DNA of 64,000 nt, taken from assembly GCA_963794615.1 (NCBI GenBank), contig CAWCEP010000005.1:310001-374000 (forward strand), in the 5' to 3' direction. Below, piece by piece: positions 43,051-52,307 of the stretch. The notes below the pieces were generated by a model. That model saw only the letters and a list, made by a program, of their open reading frames with translations. It was not told where the DNA came from and did no database searches. Source of the stretch: Chersky-840 sp963794615 (lineage in GTDB: Bacteria > Actinomycetota > Acidimicrobiia > Acidimicrobiales > UBA8190). The number at the start of each line of letters is the position of its first letter. Within the stretch, counting starts at the first letter, position 1. A program made the position numbers and the translations under genes.

Positions 43051-44328
43051 CTAGGGGCGCCTGACCCACAGCTCGGTGACCCCTCCTCGGGGTCCGTCAC
43101 CGTTATCGCCGTTCCCGCCCTTGCTGCGGCGGGGGGAGCCACGCACGGCGACGCGAGCCATGACCCGTCGAGGGCCGTCCACCAGCGCCACCAGCGCGCC
43201 GCCCACGACGATCAGGACCAGTCCGACGAGGCCGGTGATGCGCACCCCCTCGCTGGTGCCGGTGAAGGCCAGCTGGCGCGACGACGCCGTGACCACCCCG
43301 CTCGGGGGTGCGGTGCCACTTCCGCTACTCGATGTGGGTGGGTTGCTCCCTGTCGTGGGAGTGGTGGTGGTAGCGGTGGTCGTCGGTGTCGTTCCCGTCG
43401 TCGTGGTCGTGGTCGAGGTGGTCGTGGTGGTCGGGTCCGATCCCATGGTCGTCTCGAAGGCGTCGGCGATCACGGTGGCGCCGGCCACATCGGGATCGTC
43501 GCCGAAGCCCTCGAGCTGTCCGACCGTGCAGGTGATGTCGAGGAGGGTGCACGCCTTGTCGACGGCGACGGGCACCTGTCCCCACGGCGACGACACCATG
43601 TCGGTCATGTCGTTCGACTCGAAGGCATCGGCCACATCGGCGACCGGGACACCTTCTCCTCCGTAGGCGGCCCCGAGCGTTTGGTTGAACAGTGCGAGCT
43701 CGGCGACCGAGCTGGCCGCGAAACTCTGGCCCGACCCCCCGGCCACCCAGTCGCCGAGGAACGGGTTGAAATAGTTCATGGCGTACATGGGCACCGTCGG
43801 GCCCGCCGCCTGTCGGAGCGCCTCCAGGATGATCTTCATGTTGGCCTGCATCGTCGTCAGCCCTTGCAGCACGCAGGCCGTGTCGATCCCGGCGCCGTTC
43901 ACACAGTTGACGACGTCGTTCCCGCCGATGTCGATGGTGATGAAGGCCACCGATCCCTGGTGCGCCTGCAGGAAGGCGGTGGCTTCCTGCAGCTGGGATC
44001 CCGTGGGGCCCGACGGGCACAGTGAATTGGCGATCATCGAGCCGGTGGTCTCGCCCGAGCAGGCCATGTCGACGACCTGGAGGCCGGGGACGACGGCGGC
44101 GTAGTGCAAGGCGATCTGGTACGGGTACGAGTCCGAGCCGTTCCACACCGGGACCGAGTCCCCCACCGCCAGGTAATAGGGCCCCGCCCCCGACGTCGGG
44201 GACGAAGCCGCGAAGGCGGGTGTCTCGGGACCGGGCCCCAATGCACCGAGCACCATCACGGTGCCGAGCGACAAGGTGATGATCCCCGTCACGCCCAGAC
44301 GGACGGCCAGGGTTTGCCAGCGTCGCAT
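43051..44328 (-). CDS. Secreted SGNH/GDSL-type hydrolase with LAFTG sorting signal
   Basis: A 425-residue exported protein. A signal peptide (LAVRLGVTGIITLSLGTVMVL, ending near AFAA) precedes an SGNH domain: block I AVGDSVPVWNG, block III IDIGGNDVVNC. Near the end of this domain block V reads GDDPDVAGATVIADAF, where the expected catalytic His (HPN) appears as Asp. A Thr-rich linker of about 40 residues follows, then a sorting-like signal LAFTG, a hydrophobic segment (LVGLVLIVVGGALVALV) and a basic tail with a further 40 residues. It is probably anchored to the wall by a sortase or by the membrane segment. ATG 44328 is preceded by GGGAGCGG. Substrate unknown. Confidence 0.82.
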   Translation of the reverse strand: MRRWQTLAVRLGVTGIITLSLGTVMVLGALGPGPETPAFAASSPTSGAGPYYLAVGDSVPVWNGSDSYPYQIALHYAAVVPGLQVVDMACSGETTGSMIANSLCPSGPTGSQLQEATAFLQAHQGSVAFITIDIGGNDVVNCVNGAGIDTACVLQGLTTMQANMKIILEALRQAAGPTVPMYAMNYFNPFLGDWVAGGSGQSFAASSVAELALFNQTLGAAYGGEGVPVADVADAFESNDMTDMVSSPWGQVPVAVDKACTLLDITCTVGQLEGFGDDPDVAGATVIADAFETTMGSDPTTTTTSTTTTTTGTTPTTTATTTTPTTGSNPPTSSSGSGTAPPSGVVTASSRQLAFTGTSEGVRITGLVGLVLIVVGGALVALVDGPRRVMARVAVRGSPRRSKGGNGDNGDGPRGGVTELWVRRP

Positions 44329-44542
44329 CGTGATCCGCTCCCGTCTCGGCGACGAGGCGCCGCTTGGGCTCATGATCTGTCGCGATCCACGCCAGAGCTC
44401 GCGTCTGGCGCCCCAGGTTGCTGCACGCCGCTACGACGAACCTCACCAATAGTGACGAAATCACGAATGCCATCGGCGCCGGCCGCCGACGCCGGTACGA
44501 GACCAGTAGGACGCCGGGGCGCGGGCGCTACCGTGTGCCGCC

Positions 44543-46108
44543 GTGGAACCTCGGCCCTGGCGCACGCATCTGCCCGCCGGGACCGACCTGCACGTCGAGG
44601 ACCTGACCGCCCGGCGCAGCCTGCCGAGAGCGTGGTCGGAGACCTGGGCCCGTGACCCGGGGGCGGAGCTCCTGTTCGACACCTCCTCTCCTTCCTCCTC
44701 TCCGTCTTCCTCGCCTCCGGGGTGGTGCCGGGCCGGCCAGCTCGACGAGATGACCAGGGCGACGGCGGAGGGGCTGCGGCGATTGGGCCTCGGGCCCGGC
44801 GATCGGATCCTGTGGAGCACGGCCTCGTCGTTGCCGGCCGTGGTCGTCAACATCGCCGCGCTGCGGGCCGGCCTCGTGGTCGTTCCCGTCAACGCGGCAT
44901 ACACCGAGCGCGAGCTGGCGCACGTCGTCGGGGACGTGCGGCCCGCCGCCGCCGTCGTGGACGACCGCCACCGGGCCGAGGTGGTGTCGAGGGCGGCGGG
45001 CGATGCCATCGTCGTGGTCACGCCCGACCTCGACGTCATCGGGGGCGGGCCGGACCAGGGCGGCGGCACGCGGCGCGGCGCTGGCGCGGCGGGGGTGGGC
45101 GCGCTCGACGCGGCGGAGCCCGACGACATCGCGCTCATCGCCTACACGTCGGGGACGACGGGCGCGCCCAAGGGAGCCATGCTCACCCACGCCAACCTGC
45201 TCGCCAACAGCGAGTCGATCGCGCTGACATGGCGGTGGGACGCCGGTGACCGGCTCGTCCACGCCCTTCCCATCTTCCACGGCCACGGCTTGTGCGTGGG
45301 GTTGTACACGTCGCTGTTGGTCGGCTCCTCGGTGGTCCTGTTGCCGCGCTTCGACGTCGACGCCGTGTTCGACGCCTGCGCCCGCCACGACGCCACCCTG
45401 TTCTTCGGCGTCCCCACCATGTACCACCGTCTCGCCGCGGCGAGCCGGGTGGGGGAGTTGCGCCGCCTCCGTCTGGCCGTGTCGGGCTCGGCCCCGCTCA
45501 GTGCCGACCTGCACCGATCGATCGCCGCCTCGGCACACACCGAGGTGCTCGAGCGGTACGGGATGACCGAGACGCTCATGACGCTCTCGAACCCCTACGA
45601 GGGTGAGCGCCGCCCGGGCACGGTGGGATTCCCGTTTCCCGGCGTCGAGGCCCGCCTCGAGGACGACGGTGCCGTCATGGTCCGAGGCCCGACGGTGTTC
45701 TCGGGGTACTGGGAGCGCCCGGCGGCGACGGCCGAGTCCTTCGTCGACGGGTGGTTCCGCACCGGCGACCTCGGTGTGGTCGAGGACGGCTACGTCCGCC
45801 TGCTCGGACGTTCGACCGACCTCATCATCTCGGGGGGCTACAACGTCTATCCCGCCGAGGTCGAGGACGTCTTGCTCGAGCACCCGTCGGTGGCAGAAGT
45901 CGCCGTCACTGGCGCGCCGTCCGAGGAGTGGGGTGAGGTCGTGTGCGCCTGGGTCGTCACCAACGGAGCGGCGCGACCCGATGCCGACGCGTTGCTCGCG
46001 CACGCCGCGCAACGCCTCGCTCCCTACAAGCGTCCCCGTCGGGTCCGCTTCGTCGACTCGCTGCCGCGCAATTCCATGGGGAAAGTGCGCCGGACCGAGC
46101 TGCGCTGA
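44543..46108 (+). CDS. AMP-binding acyl-CoA ligase (malonyl-CoA synthetase-like)
   Basis: A 521-residue adenylate-forming enzyme that activates a carboxylic acid with ATP and CoA. Core motifs in order: AYTSGTTGAPKGAML (P-loop), ALPIFHGHGLCVGLY, ERYGMTETLMTL, GWFRTGDLGVVEDGYV, GRSTDLIISGGYNVYPAEVE (hinge) and NSMGKVRRTEL with the catalytic Lys. The His-Gly-His-Gly-Leu segment and overall length resemble malonyl-CoA synthetases (MatB), but fatty acid ligases share most features. A Ser/Pro-rich low-complexity insert (TSSPSSSPSSSPP) lies near residue 50. GTG 44543. Divergent from the SGNH gene. Confidence 0.9.
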   Translation: MEPRPWRTHLPAGTDLHVEDLTARRSLPRAWSETWARDPGAELLFDTSSPSSSPSSSPPGWCRAGQLDEMTRATAEGLRRLGLGPGDRILWSTASSLPAVVVNIAALRAGLVVVPVNAAYTERELAHVVGDVRPAAAVVDDRHRAEVVSRAAGDAIVVVTPDLDVIGGGPDQGGGTRRGAGAAGVGALDAAEPDDIALIAYTSGTTGAPKGAMLTHANLLANSESIALTWRWDAGDRLVHALPIFHGHGLCVGLYTSLLVGSSVVLLPRFDVDAVFDACARHDATLFFGVPTMYHRLAAASRVGELRRLRLAVSGSAPLSADLHRSIAASAHTEVLERYGMTETLMTLSNPYEGERRPGTVGFPFPGVEARLEDDGAVMVRGPTVFSGYWERPAATAESFVDGWFRTGDLGVVEDGYVRLLGRSTDLIISGGYNVYPAEVEDVLLEHPSVAEVAVTGAPSEEWGEVVCAWVVTNGAARPDADALLAHAAQRLAPYKRPRRVRFVDSLPRNSMGKVRRTELR

Positions 46109-46112
46109 GCCG

Positions 46113-46451
46113 TCAGGCGGGGGCGGCCACCGTCTCGGCGTCGATCCACGCCAGATAGTCGGCGTCGCCGTCCTCGATGGGGGTGGCGACGATCTCGGGG
46201 GTGGTGAAGCCCATGTAGCCCTGGGTCTTGCGCAGGGTGGTCTTGAGCGGCTCGAGAGCGAGGGCAGATGTCTTGAAGGTGCAGACCCATTCCTCGGTCG
46301 TCTCGAGCTTCAGGTTCCACCAGTAGGTCGACGTGATGGGCCCCGACACCTGCGCGCACGCGGCCAGTCGTTGCTCGACGACCATGTGCGACAGCTCCGT
46401 GGCCTTCTCCTTGGCCGTGGTGGTGGTGGTGACTTGGTAGTGGCGAGCCAT
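46113..46451 (-). CDS. cutA: CutA-family divalent-ion tolerance protein
   Basis: A 112-residue CutA1-like trimeric protein. The signature region reads LAACAQVSGPITSTYWWNLKLETTEEW and is followed by TFKTSALALEPLKTTLRKTQGY and EIVATPIEDGDADYLAWI. CutA proteins form ferredoxin-like trimers and affect copper tolerance; their exact role is unsettled. The C-terminal Tyr-Leu-x-Trp end is canonical. ATG 46451 is used; an upstream in-frame GTG would add two residues. Convergent with the acyl-CoA ligase gene, 4 bases apart. Confidence 0.92.
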   Translation of the reverse strand: MARHYQVTTTTTAKEKATELSHMVVEQRLAACAQVSGPITSTYWWNLKLETTEEWVCTFKTSALALEPLKTTLRKTQGYMGFTTPEIVATPIEDGDADYLAWIDAETVAAPA

Positions 46452-46680
46452 GGCCACCGATTGTATGGAGTGCCGATCCGGCTCCGGCGGACCGCGGCGG
46501 GGCGAAATCACCGATCCCCTCCGTCCCCGGACGCCGCAAGCAAACGGGTCGATCGGGCGGCCCGGCACCGGTCCGGGGGTCACCGGCAGTCGCCGTCGGA
46601 GGCGAATTGTGGTCAGATGGTTGGACGCTGTCGCGCCGGACCTCGGGGTGGTCAGGGCGTCGGCGTCGAGAGTGGGGGCA

Positions 46681-46977
46681 ATGCCTTGGAAACCGGTAGT
46701 GGGACAAGCAGTGATCGCACGGCTCGACGGGCAGGTGCGGGAGCTCCTCGTCATGGCGTGGGACTCCACCACGGGTGATGTCAAGGTGGCGTGGCCACCC
46801 CAGAACCCCGCCGTCGTCTCCCGCCACCGCTACTCGACGGTCCGGACGACCCAGATCGCCAAGGCCCGCTATGAGCCGCTCGACCCCGACGGGTTCACCG
46901 CCGCCACCACCGACGCGCCCAAGGTCGCCCCCAAGCCGACGATGGGGCCGTTGGACTCGGTCCAGCCCCACTTGTAG
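46681..46977 (+). CDS. Hypothetical protein, 98 residues
   Basis: A small protein beginning MPWKPVVGQAVIARLDGQVR, then LLVMAWDSTTGDVKVAWPP and SRHRYSTVRTTQIAKARYEP. The strand-rich first 60 residues look like an SH3-type barrel (GQAVIARLDG ... DVKVAW), and the tail is Pro/Thr/Lys rich. No family is recognised with confidence. ATG 46681 is preceded by GTGGGGGC; the open frame extends upstream but is antisense to the cutA promoter region. Confidence 0.6.
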   Translation: MPWKPVVGQAVIARLDGQVRELLVMAWDSTTGDVKVAWPPQNPAVVSRHRYSTVRTTQIAKARYEPLDPDGFTAATTDAPKVAPKPTMGPLDSVQPHL

Positions 46978-47035
46978 ACCTCGGGGTGGGACCACGGCGG
47001 GCGGCCTCCGGCGAGCCGTGGGGTAGCGTGCCGGC

Positions 47036-47326
47036 ATGACGACGTTCCTCATGCTGTCCACCCTCGGGCCCGAAGGAATGGCGACGCTGCGTCAGAACCC
47101 GCAGCGGCTCAAAGAGGTCAACACCGAGGTCGAGGCCATGGGCGCGCACGTCGTCGCCCAGTGGGCGCTGCTCGGGCAGTACGACTTCGCCACCGTGCTC
47201 GAGGCTCCGGACGAAAAGGTCGTGACCCGGGTGGCCGTCGCCCTCGGCGCGCGCGGCACCCTGAAGACCAAGACCCTCATCGCGGTGCCGATCGATGAGT
47301 TCATCGAGACGGTCGCCACGCCGTAG
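47036..47326 (+). CDS. GYD-domain protein
   Basis: A 96-residue protein with the GYD domain, here as LLGQYDFATVLEAPDEK after a short ferredoxin-like start (MTTFLMLSTLGPEGMATLRQ). The C-terminal TLKTKTLIAVPIDEFIETV fits the family end. Members are small, soluble alpha/beta proteins of unknown function, often dimeric. ATG 47036 directly follows a short intergenic region after the 98-residue hypothetical gene on the same strand. Confidence 0.85.
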   Translation: MTTFLMLSTLGPEGMATLRQNPQRLKEVNTEVEAMGAHVVAQWALLGQYDFATVLEAPDEKVVTRVAVALGARGTLKTKTLIAVPIDEFIETVATP

Positions 47327-47380
47327 CGGCGCGGCGCCACCCGGTCCCGGTCTCTCAGGACCAGGCGAGCGATTCCGTGG

Positions 47381-47620
47381 TCAATACCACCACAGGCCCT
47401 GCTTGCGACGCTCCGACCTGACGTCCTCGCTCGGAAAGATGTCCGGCAGGACGCTGTCGTCGGAGAGCCGCCGCACGCGGTACCCACCCTGCACGCGCTC
47501 GGCGACCTCGAAGCCATGGCTCCACGAGCCGACGAAGCGATTGCGCACGTCGACAGGGGTCCCTTCGGGGAGCTGCGTGTCGGGCATGTCGGTGGCGACG
47601 TCCATCAGACCGTTGGTCAT
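47381..47620 (-). CDS. Conserved-looking small protein, 79 residues
   Basis: Starts MTNGLMDVATDMPDTQLPEG, followed by VDVRNRFVGSWSHGFEVAER and RVRRLSDDSVLPDIFPSEDV and ending RKQGLWWY. The acidic, Trp-ended sequence and an excellent AGGAGGT ribosome site before ATG 47620 make this a real gene. I recognise no family; the middle resembles SH3-like beta barrels (VRNRFVGSWSHGFEV). No signal peptide. Confidence 0.7.
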   Translation of the reverse strand: MTNGLMDVATDMPDTQLPEGTPVDVRNRFVGSWSHGFEVAERVQGGYRVRRLSDDSVLPDIFPSEDVRSERRKQGLWWY

Positions 47621-47749
47621 GCGGGTGACCTCCTGTCATGCCCCGAACGCCTTCCATGATGGGCGCTTCGGGTCGGCACTACAAGGGGGCGTCGCACAAC
47701 AAGGAGCCAATGCGGCCGCCGTGATCGGCGCCTCCGGCGCGTCCCATTG

Positions 47750-48664
47750 ATGGCCTCGCGCGTCTCTTCACGACGGGCAGTGACCGCTACACCACGTCGC
47801 CGGGTCGTCCCGGCCCGGCCCGGGCTCGTCCACGAGCGAAACCTGTGGGGCGCGGGGCACCGCCTGGTGGCCGGTGTCGACGAGGTGGGCCGGGGGGCGT
47901 GGGCCGGCCCGCTCAGCGTGGGGGTGGCGGTGCTGTGCGAATCGCCGCCGCGGATCCCCAGGGGCCTCCGTGACTCGAAGCAGCTCACCGAGGATTCACG
48001 CGAGGCCATGTTCGACCGGGTGGCGGCGTGGTGCGCCGGATGGGCGGTGGGCCACGCCGGGCCCGAGGAATGCGACCGCATCGGCATGACCGCTGCCCTC
48101 CGGCTGGCCACGCGTCGGGCCCTGGACCAGCTCCGCCCCGACATCGTCCCCGACGCCGTCGTGCTCGACGGCTCCTTCGACTTCGTGAGCCCGCCCCGAG
48201 CGCCGCAACTCTTCGACGCGGAGGGGGGCGTGGAGCCCGACGCGGCCGTCTTCTCCCCAGGCGCCGACGAGCACAGCACGTGGGCGCCCCCGGTGAAGAT
48301 GGTCATCGGGGGGGACGCCCGGTGCGCGTCGGTGGCCGCCGCCTCGGTGCTCGCCAAGGTGACCCGGGACCGGATCATGCGGGCCACGGCGGACTCGTAC
48401 CCGGCGTTCGACTTCGAACGGAACAAGGGGTACCCGTCCCCCGCCCATCAGCGCGCCCTGTGCGGGTACGGGTTGAGTGCGGTGCACCGGCGTTCGTGGG
48501 CGTTCGTCGACTACCTGCCCTGGGAGCTCACCACCTGGCCCGGTGACTACCGGACCCGGGGCTCACGCCTTGACGGGGGGCTCCTTGGGCAGTCCGAGGA
48601 CCCGCTCCCCGATGATGTTGTGGAGGACTTCGTCGGTCCCCCCGGCGATGCGCATCCCGGGTAG
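47750..48664 (+). CDS. rnhB: Ribonuclease HII
   Basis: A roughly 304-residue RNase HII that cuts RNA in RNA-DNA hybrids and removes single ribonucleotides from DNA. The catalytic Asp-Glu pair is in VAGVDEVGRGAWAGPLSVGV; GLRDSKQLTEDSREAMF, VVLDGSFDFV (third acid) and AAASVLAKVTRDRIM follow. An insert of about 35 residues (PRAPQLFDAEGG ... STWAPP) separates the third acid from KMVIGGDA, longer than usual. After HRRSWAFVDYLPWE the final 45 residues are not conserved. The last 102 bases overlap the convergent acyl-CoA dehydrogenase gene. ATG 47750 (a TTG just before is in frame). Confidence 0.93.
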   Translation: MASRVSSRRAVTATPRRRVVPARPGLVHERNLWGAGHRLVAGVDEVGRGAWAGPLSVGVAVLCESPPRIPRGLRDSKQLTEDSREAMFDRVAAWCAGWAVGHAGPEECDRIGMTAALRLATRRALDQLRPDIVPDAVVLDGSFDFVSPPRAPQLFDAEGGVEPDAAVFSPGADEHSTWAPPVKMVIGGDARCASVAAASVLAKVTRDRIMRATADSYPAFDFERNKGYPSPAHQRALCGYGLSAVHRRSWAFVDYLPWELTTWPGDYRTRGSRLDGGLLGQSEDPLPDDVVEDFVGPPGDAHPG

Positions 48665-49789
48665 CCCGAGGAAGAACTGGGACCACGCGTAGGTGCCCCA
48701 CTCACCGGTGTCGGCGACGAGCTTGGGGCCCAGCACCGACGACAGCAGGTCCGTCATGCGGCGCATATTCATGGTCAGCGAGAGCTTGGCGATCGACATC
48801 TCGGGCCCCGGCGCCTGGCCACCGGCGATCTTGGCCATGGCGCGCAGGTTGGTGTAGCTGGCCACACGGCCGTGGATGAAGATGTCGGCGAGCTGCTGGC
48901 GAACGAGGGGATCGTCGGCCTTGCCCTGGTGCCGGACCAGCTCGATGAGCCGCGGCGTGCTCAGGTTGCCGTTCCCCGACGACATGCTGCCCCCGCCGAT
49001 GGCGGCCCGCTCGTTCATGAGCGTCGTCAGGGCGACGGACCATCCCCCGTTGACGTCTCCGAGGCGGTGGCTGTCGGGCACCCGCACCTCGGTGAAGAAC
49101 ACCTCGTTGAACGACGCGCCCCCCGTCATCTGGCGCAGCGGCCGGATCTCCACCCCCGGGGCCCGCATGTCGACGACGAAGCACGTCAGGCCCTTGTGCT
49201 TGGGGGCGTCGGGGTCGGTCCGGCAGATGATCTCGCCGATGTCCGACAGGTGGGCGCCCGAGGTCCACACCTTCTGGCCGGTCAACAGCCACTCGTCGCC
49301 GTCGCGCACCGCCCTGGTCTGGACCCCGGCCAGATCGCTGCCGGCACCGGGCTCGCTGAAGAGCTGGCACGCCACGATGTCGCCGCGCCACAGGGGCCGC
49401 AGGTACAGGTCCTTCACCTCGTCGATGGCATGGGCCAGGATCGTCGGCGCCACCATGCCCAGGCCGATGCCGTAGGGGGTCATCGGGGGGGTGTCGAAGC
49501 GCGCCTCGACGTCGTTATACAGCCGCTGGTGGTCCCGGGTGAGGCCCCGACCCCCGTAGGCGACCGGCCCCGCGATCCAGCTGAACCCGGCGTCGAAGCG
49601 CGTCTGGGCCCAGGCCCGGGCGGCGGTGAGCTCGGCCAGCTCCTCCTCGAGGGTGCGCTCGGGGAGGAGCGACACCTGGTCCGAGCCCTCGCCCCAACCC
49701 TGCTCCGCTTCGACCCGGGGCTTGGTGTGGGCCTCGAGGAAGTCGAGCGCGCTCCGCTCGAAATCCTCTTCCGAGATGGTGTCGGCCAT
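48563..49789 (-). CDS. Acyl-CoA dehydrogenase
   Basis: A 408-residue flavin-dependent acyl-CoA dehydrogenase. Motifs: CQLFSEPGAGSDLAGVQTRA (FAD), LTGQKVWTSGAHLSDIGE, LRQMTGGASFNEVFFTEVRV and the end GMRIAGGTDEVLHNIIGERV, which continues LGLPKEPP. The same final motif occurs in the gene at 849-2081, so both come from the same FadE branch. ATG 49789 after GGAAAGAGAG gives MADTISEEDFERSALDFL. It overlaps the rnhB end by 102 bases, tail to tail. The substrate is unknown. Confidence 0.92.
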   Translation of the reverse strand: MADTISEEDFERSALDFLEAHTKPRVEAEQGWGEGSDQVSLLPERTLEEELAELTAARAWAQTRFDAGFSWIAGPVAYGGRGLTRDHQRLYNDVEARFDTPPMTPYGIGLGMVAPTILAHAIDEVKDLYLRPLWRGDIVACQLFSEPGAGSDLAGVQTRAVRDGDEWLLTGQKVWTSGAHLSDIGEIICRTDPDAPKHKGLTCFVVDMRAPGVEIRPLRQMTGGASFNEVFFTEVRVPDSHRLGDVNGGWSVALTTLMNERAAIGGGSMSSGNGNLSTPRLIELVRHQGKADDPLVRQQLADIFIHGRVASYTNLRAMAKIAGGQAPGPEMSIAKLSLTMNMRRMTDLLSSVLGPKLVADTGEWGTYAWSQFFLGLPGMRIAGGTDEVLHNIIGERVLGLPKEPPVKA

Positions 49790-49962
49790 GGTGCTCTCTT
49801 TCCCGTCGGTGCCCACCCTCTGGCCCCCGCATCGGGCTCCGGGCCGGGGTGCGGTCCCGGGTGGGCCTCTCAGCGTACCGACGGGCCCGGAATGGTCGCC
49901 AAACCAGGACAAACCGGGTCAAAGCGGACGTGCGGGGCAGCCGGTGCGGTAGAACTGCCCTG

Positions 49963-50883
49963 ATGGCCTACGTGCTCGCCGTCATGGCGGCATTCGCCAA
50001 CGCATTGACCAGCGTCCTGCAACGGATGGGGGTGGAGTCCGCCCCGGCTGATACCAACCTCAAATTGAGCCTGATCGCCTACGCCATCCGCCGGACGGTG
50101 TGGATTGCCGGCTTCCTGGTGCTCATCGCCGCGTTCCTCCTGCAGTTCCTGGCCCTGCACTTCGGACGGCTGACCACGGTGCAGCCCATCTTGACGTTGG
50201 AGCTGCCGTTCCTCGTCGCCATCTTGGGGATCTGGTTCCGCCTCCCGCTGACGTGGCGGGAATGGGTCGGGGCCACGGCCGCCGCGGCCGGGCTGGCCGC
50301 CTTCCTGGCGCTGTCGGCCCCGAGCGGAGGAAACGAGATCCCCGACCTCGAGGATTGGGGGATCGTGTCGTTCGCCGTGATCGCGGCGTGCTCGCTGTCG
50401 GTCCTGATGACGCGGTTCGGGTCCGCCGCGTGGCGCGCCGCGTGGTTCGGCACGTCCGGTGCCATCGCCTTCGCCTTCACCGCCGCGCTCATCAAGACCA
50501 TGAACGACGACATCACCCGGGGCTGGAGCCACGTCTTTCTCAGCTGGCCGCCCTACGCCCTGGCCCTCAGTGGGCTGGTCGGGGTGTTCCTGGCCCAGAA
50601 CGCGTTCCACGCCGGACCGGTGACGGCGTCGCAGTCGGCGCTCGTGATCGTCGACCCCCTGGTGTCCATCGCCATCGGGATCGGCCTCTTCGGTGATCAT
50701 GTCCAGACCGCGGGGGGAAGGCTGGTCGGTGAGGTCCTGGCCATGGTGGTCCTCCTCGTCGGCGTCTTCTCGCTGACGCGCTCTCCGCTCGTGGTCCACG
50801 TGAAGAGTGAGGACGGGGAGGACATCCAGGTGTTGAGCGGCCGCCGACGCAACGGGCCCGGTTCCGTCCTGGAGGCCGGGTGA
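49963..50883 (+). CDS. DMT-superfamily membrane transporter
   Basis: A 306-residue integral membrane protein with about nine or ten hydrophobic segments in two repeats, as in drug/metabolite transporters (EamA-like): MAYVLAVMAAFANALTSVLQ, GFLVLIAAFLLQFLALHFG, VQPILTLELPFLVAILGIW, and in the second half FHAGPVTASQSALVIVDPLVSIAIGIGLFGD. A cytoplasmic tail (SEDGEDIQVLSGRRRNGPG) follows. Likely exports or imports a small metabolite. The start of the following dehydrogenase shares GTGA with this stop, so they are cotranscribed; a link to amino-acid metabolism is possible. Confidence 0.87.
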   Translation: MAYVLAVMAAFANALTSVLQRMGVESAPADTNLKLSLIAYAIRRTVWIAGFLVLIAAFLLQFLALHFGRLTTVQPILTLELPFLVAILGIWFRLPLTWREWVGATAAAAGLAAFLALSAPSGGNEIPDLEDWGIVSFAVIAACSLSVLMTRFGSAAWRAAWFGTSGAIAFAFTAALIKTMNDDITRGWSHVFLSWPPYALALSGLVGVFLAQNAFHAGPVTASQSALVIVDPLVSIAIGIGLFGDHVQTAGGRLVGEVLAMVVLLVGVFSLTRSPLVVHVKSEDGEDIQVLSGRRRNGPGSVLEAG

Positions 50884-52307
50884 GCACCGAGCCGGCGCCA
50901 CGAGAGGCCAAAGCCCGGCGGCGGGGGAAGGCCCCGCCTGCCGTGGTGCCGCCCTTGGTGCATGGCGTGGTGCAAGTGCACGGTGCGGAGCAGGGTGCGG
51001 CACAGGGCGGCCGGCCCGCCGTGGACGACGCCCCGCCCGCCGTAGACGGCGCCCCTACCCCGGGCCACTACGACCCGTGGGCGACGGCGCTCGAACGCAT
51101 CGACGACGCCGCCGGGCTCGCCGGGCTGGACCCCGACGTCCATCGCCTCCTCCGTCTGCCCGATCGGATGCTCGAGGTCGCCGTGCCCGTCCGCATGGAC
51201 GACGGCCACGTCGAGGTGTTCGTGGGTTGGCGGATCCACCACAACACGTCTCGGGGCCCCGCCAAGGGGGGGATCCGCTTCCACCCCGACCTGCACGCCG
51301 CCGAGGTGGCCGCGCTGGCGGCCGACATGACGCTCAAGACCGCCGTCGTCGACATCCCCTTCGGTGGCGGCAAGGGAGGGGTGCGCTGCGACCCGCGTCA
51401 ATTGTCGGTCGGTGAGCTCGAACGCCTCACCCGCCGGTACACCTTCGAGATCGCTCCGCTGCTCGGTCCCGACCGCGACATCCCTGCGCCCGACGTCAAC
51501 ACGGACGAGCGGGTCATGGCGTGGTTGCTCGATACCCTCGACATGCTCCAGGGGCGCTCGCTCCCCGAGGTCGTCACGGGGAAGCCGCTCGCGGTCGGGG
51601 GGATGCGCCTGCACACCGGGGCCACCGCCTCGGGGGTGGTGCGGTGCGTGCGGGCCGTGTTCGCCGCCCTCGACATCCCCGTCGCCGGGGCCCGGGCCGT
51701 CGTCCAGGGGTTCGGCAAGGTGGGGGGCCCGCTCGCCTTCCTCCTGTCCTCGGCGGGCATGCGGGTGGTGGCGGTGGGCGATGTGGGCGGCGCCGTCTAC
51801 AACCCCGGTGGTCTCGACCTGAGCCTGCTGTCCGACCATGTCTCGACGGTGGGCTCGGTAGCCGGGTTCGCCGGCGGGGAGGAGATCCGGTCCGGCGACC
51901 TGTGGGCGGTGGAGGCGGAGCTGGCCGTCCCGGCCGCCCTCGCGGGAGCCATCGACGAGGTCGGGGCGCGCGCCATGAGAGCGCGGGTGGTGGTGGAGGC
52001 CGCCAACGGACCCACCACCCCGGCCGGCGACCGGGTCCTCGCCGAGCGGGGGATCACCGTCGTTCCCGACATCCTCGCCAATGCCGGGGGGGTGACGGCC
52101 TCGTATTTCGAGTGGGCGCAGTCACGCCAGGGTTATGCCTGGGACGAGGAGCTGGTCGCCACCCGGTTGGCGAGGACGATCGACGACGCCTTCACCGATG
52201 TGTGGGCGCGCGCCCAGGACCTCGGGGTCACCATGCGCCGCGCCGCCGGGGTGGTCGCCGTCGATCGGCTGGCGGCGGCGATCAAGGCCAGAGGGCTGTT
52301 CCCCTGA
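50880..52307 (+). CDS. Glu/Leu/Phe/Val dehydrogenase
   Basis: A 475-residue amino-acid dehydrogenase that reversibly deaminates an L-amino acid with NAD(P). After a 60-residue Pro/Ala/Gly-rich extension the catalytic domain shows GPAKGGIRFHPDLH, KTAVVDIPFGGGKGGVRCDP (with the catalytic Lys) and PAPDVNTDERVMAWLLD (catalytic Asp). The NAD domain has VVQGFGKVGGPLAFLL and the C-terminal VPDILANAGGVTASYFEW. Glutamate is the most likely substrate by length and motif, but specificity is not certain. GTG 50880 overlaps the transporter stop. Confidence 0.93.
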   Translation: MSTEPAPREAKARRRGKAPPAVVPPLVHGVVQVHGAEQGAAQGGRPAVDDAPPAVDGAPTPGHYDPWATALERIDDAAGLAGLDPDVHRLLRLPDRMLEVAVPVRMDDGHVEVFVGWRIHHNTSRGPAKGGIRFHPDLHAAEVAALAADMTLKTAVVDIPFGGGKGGVRCDPRQLSVGELERLTRRYTFEIAPLLGPDRDIPAPDVNTDERVMAWLLDTLDMLQGRSLPEVVTGKPLAVGGMRLHTGATASGVVRCVRAVFAALDIPVAGARAVVQGFGKVGGPLAFLLSSAGMRVVAVGDVGGAVYNPGGLDLSLLSDHVSTVGSVAGFAGGEEIRSGDLWAVEAELAVPAALAGAIDEVGARAMRARVVVEAANGPTTPAGDRVLAERGITVVPDILANAGGVTASYFEWAQSRQGYAWDEELVATRLARTIDDAFTDVWARAQDLGVTMRRAAGVVAVDRLAAAIKARGLFP

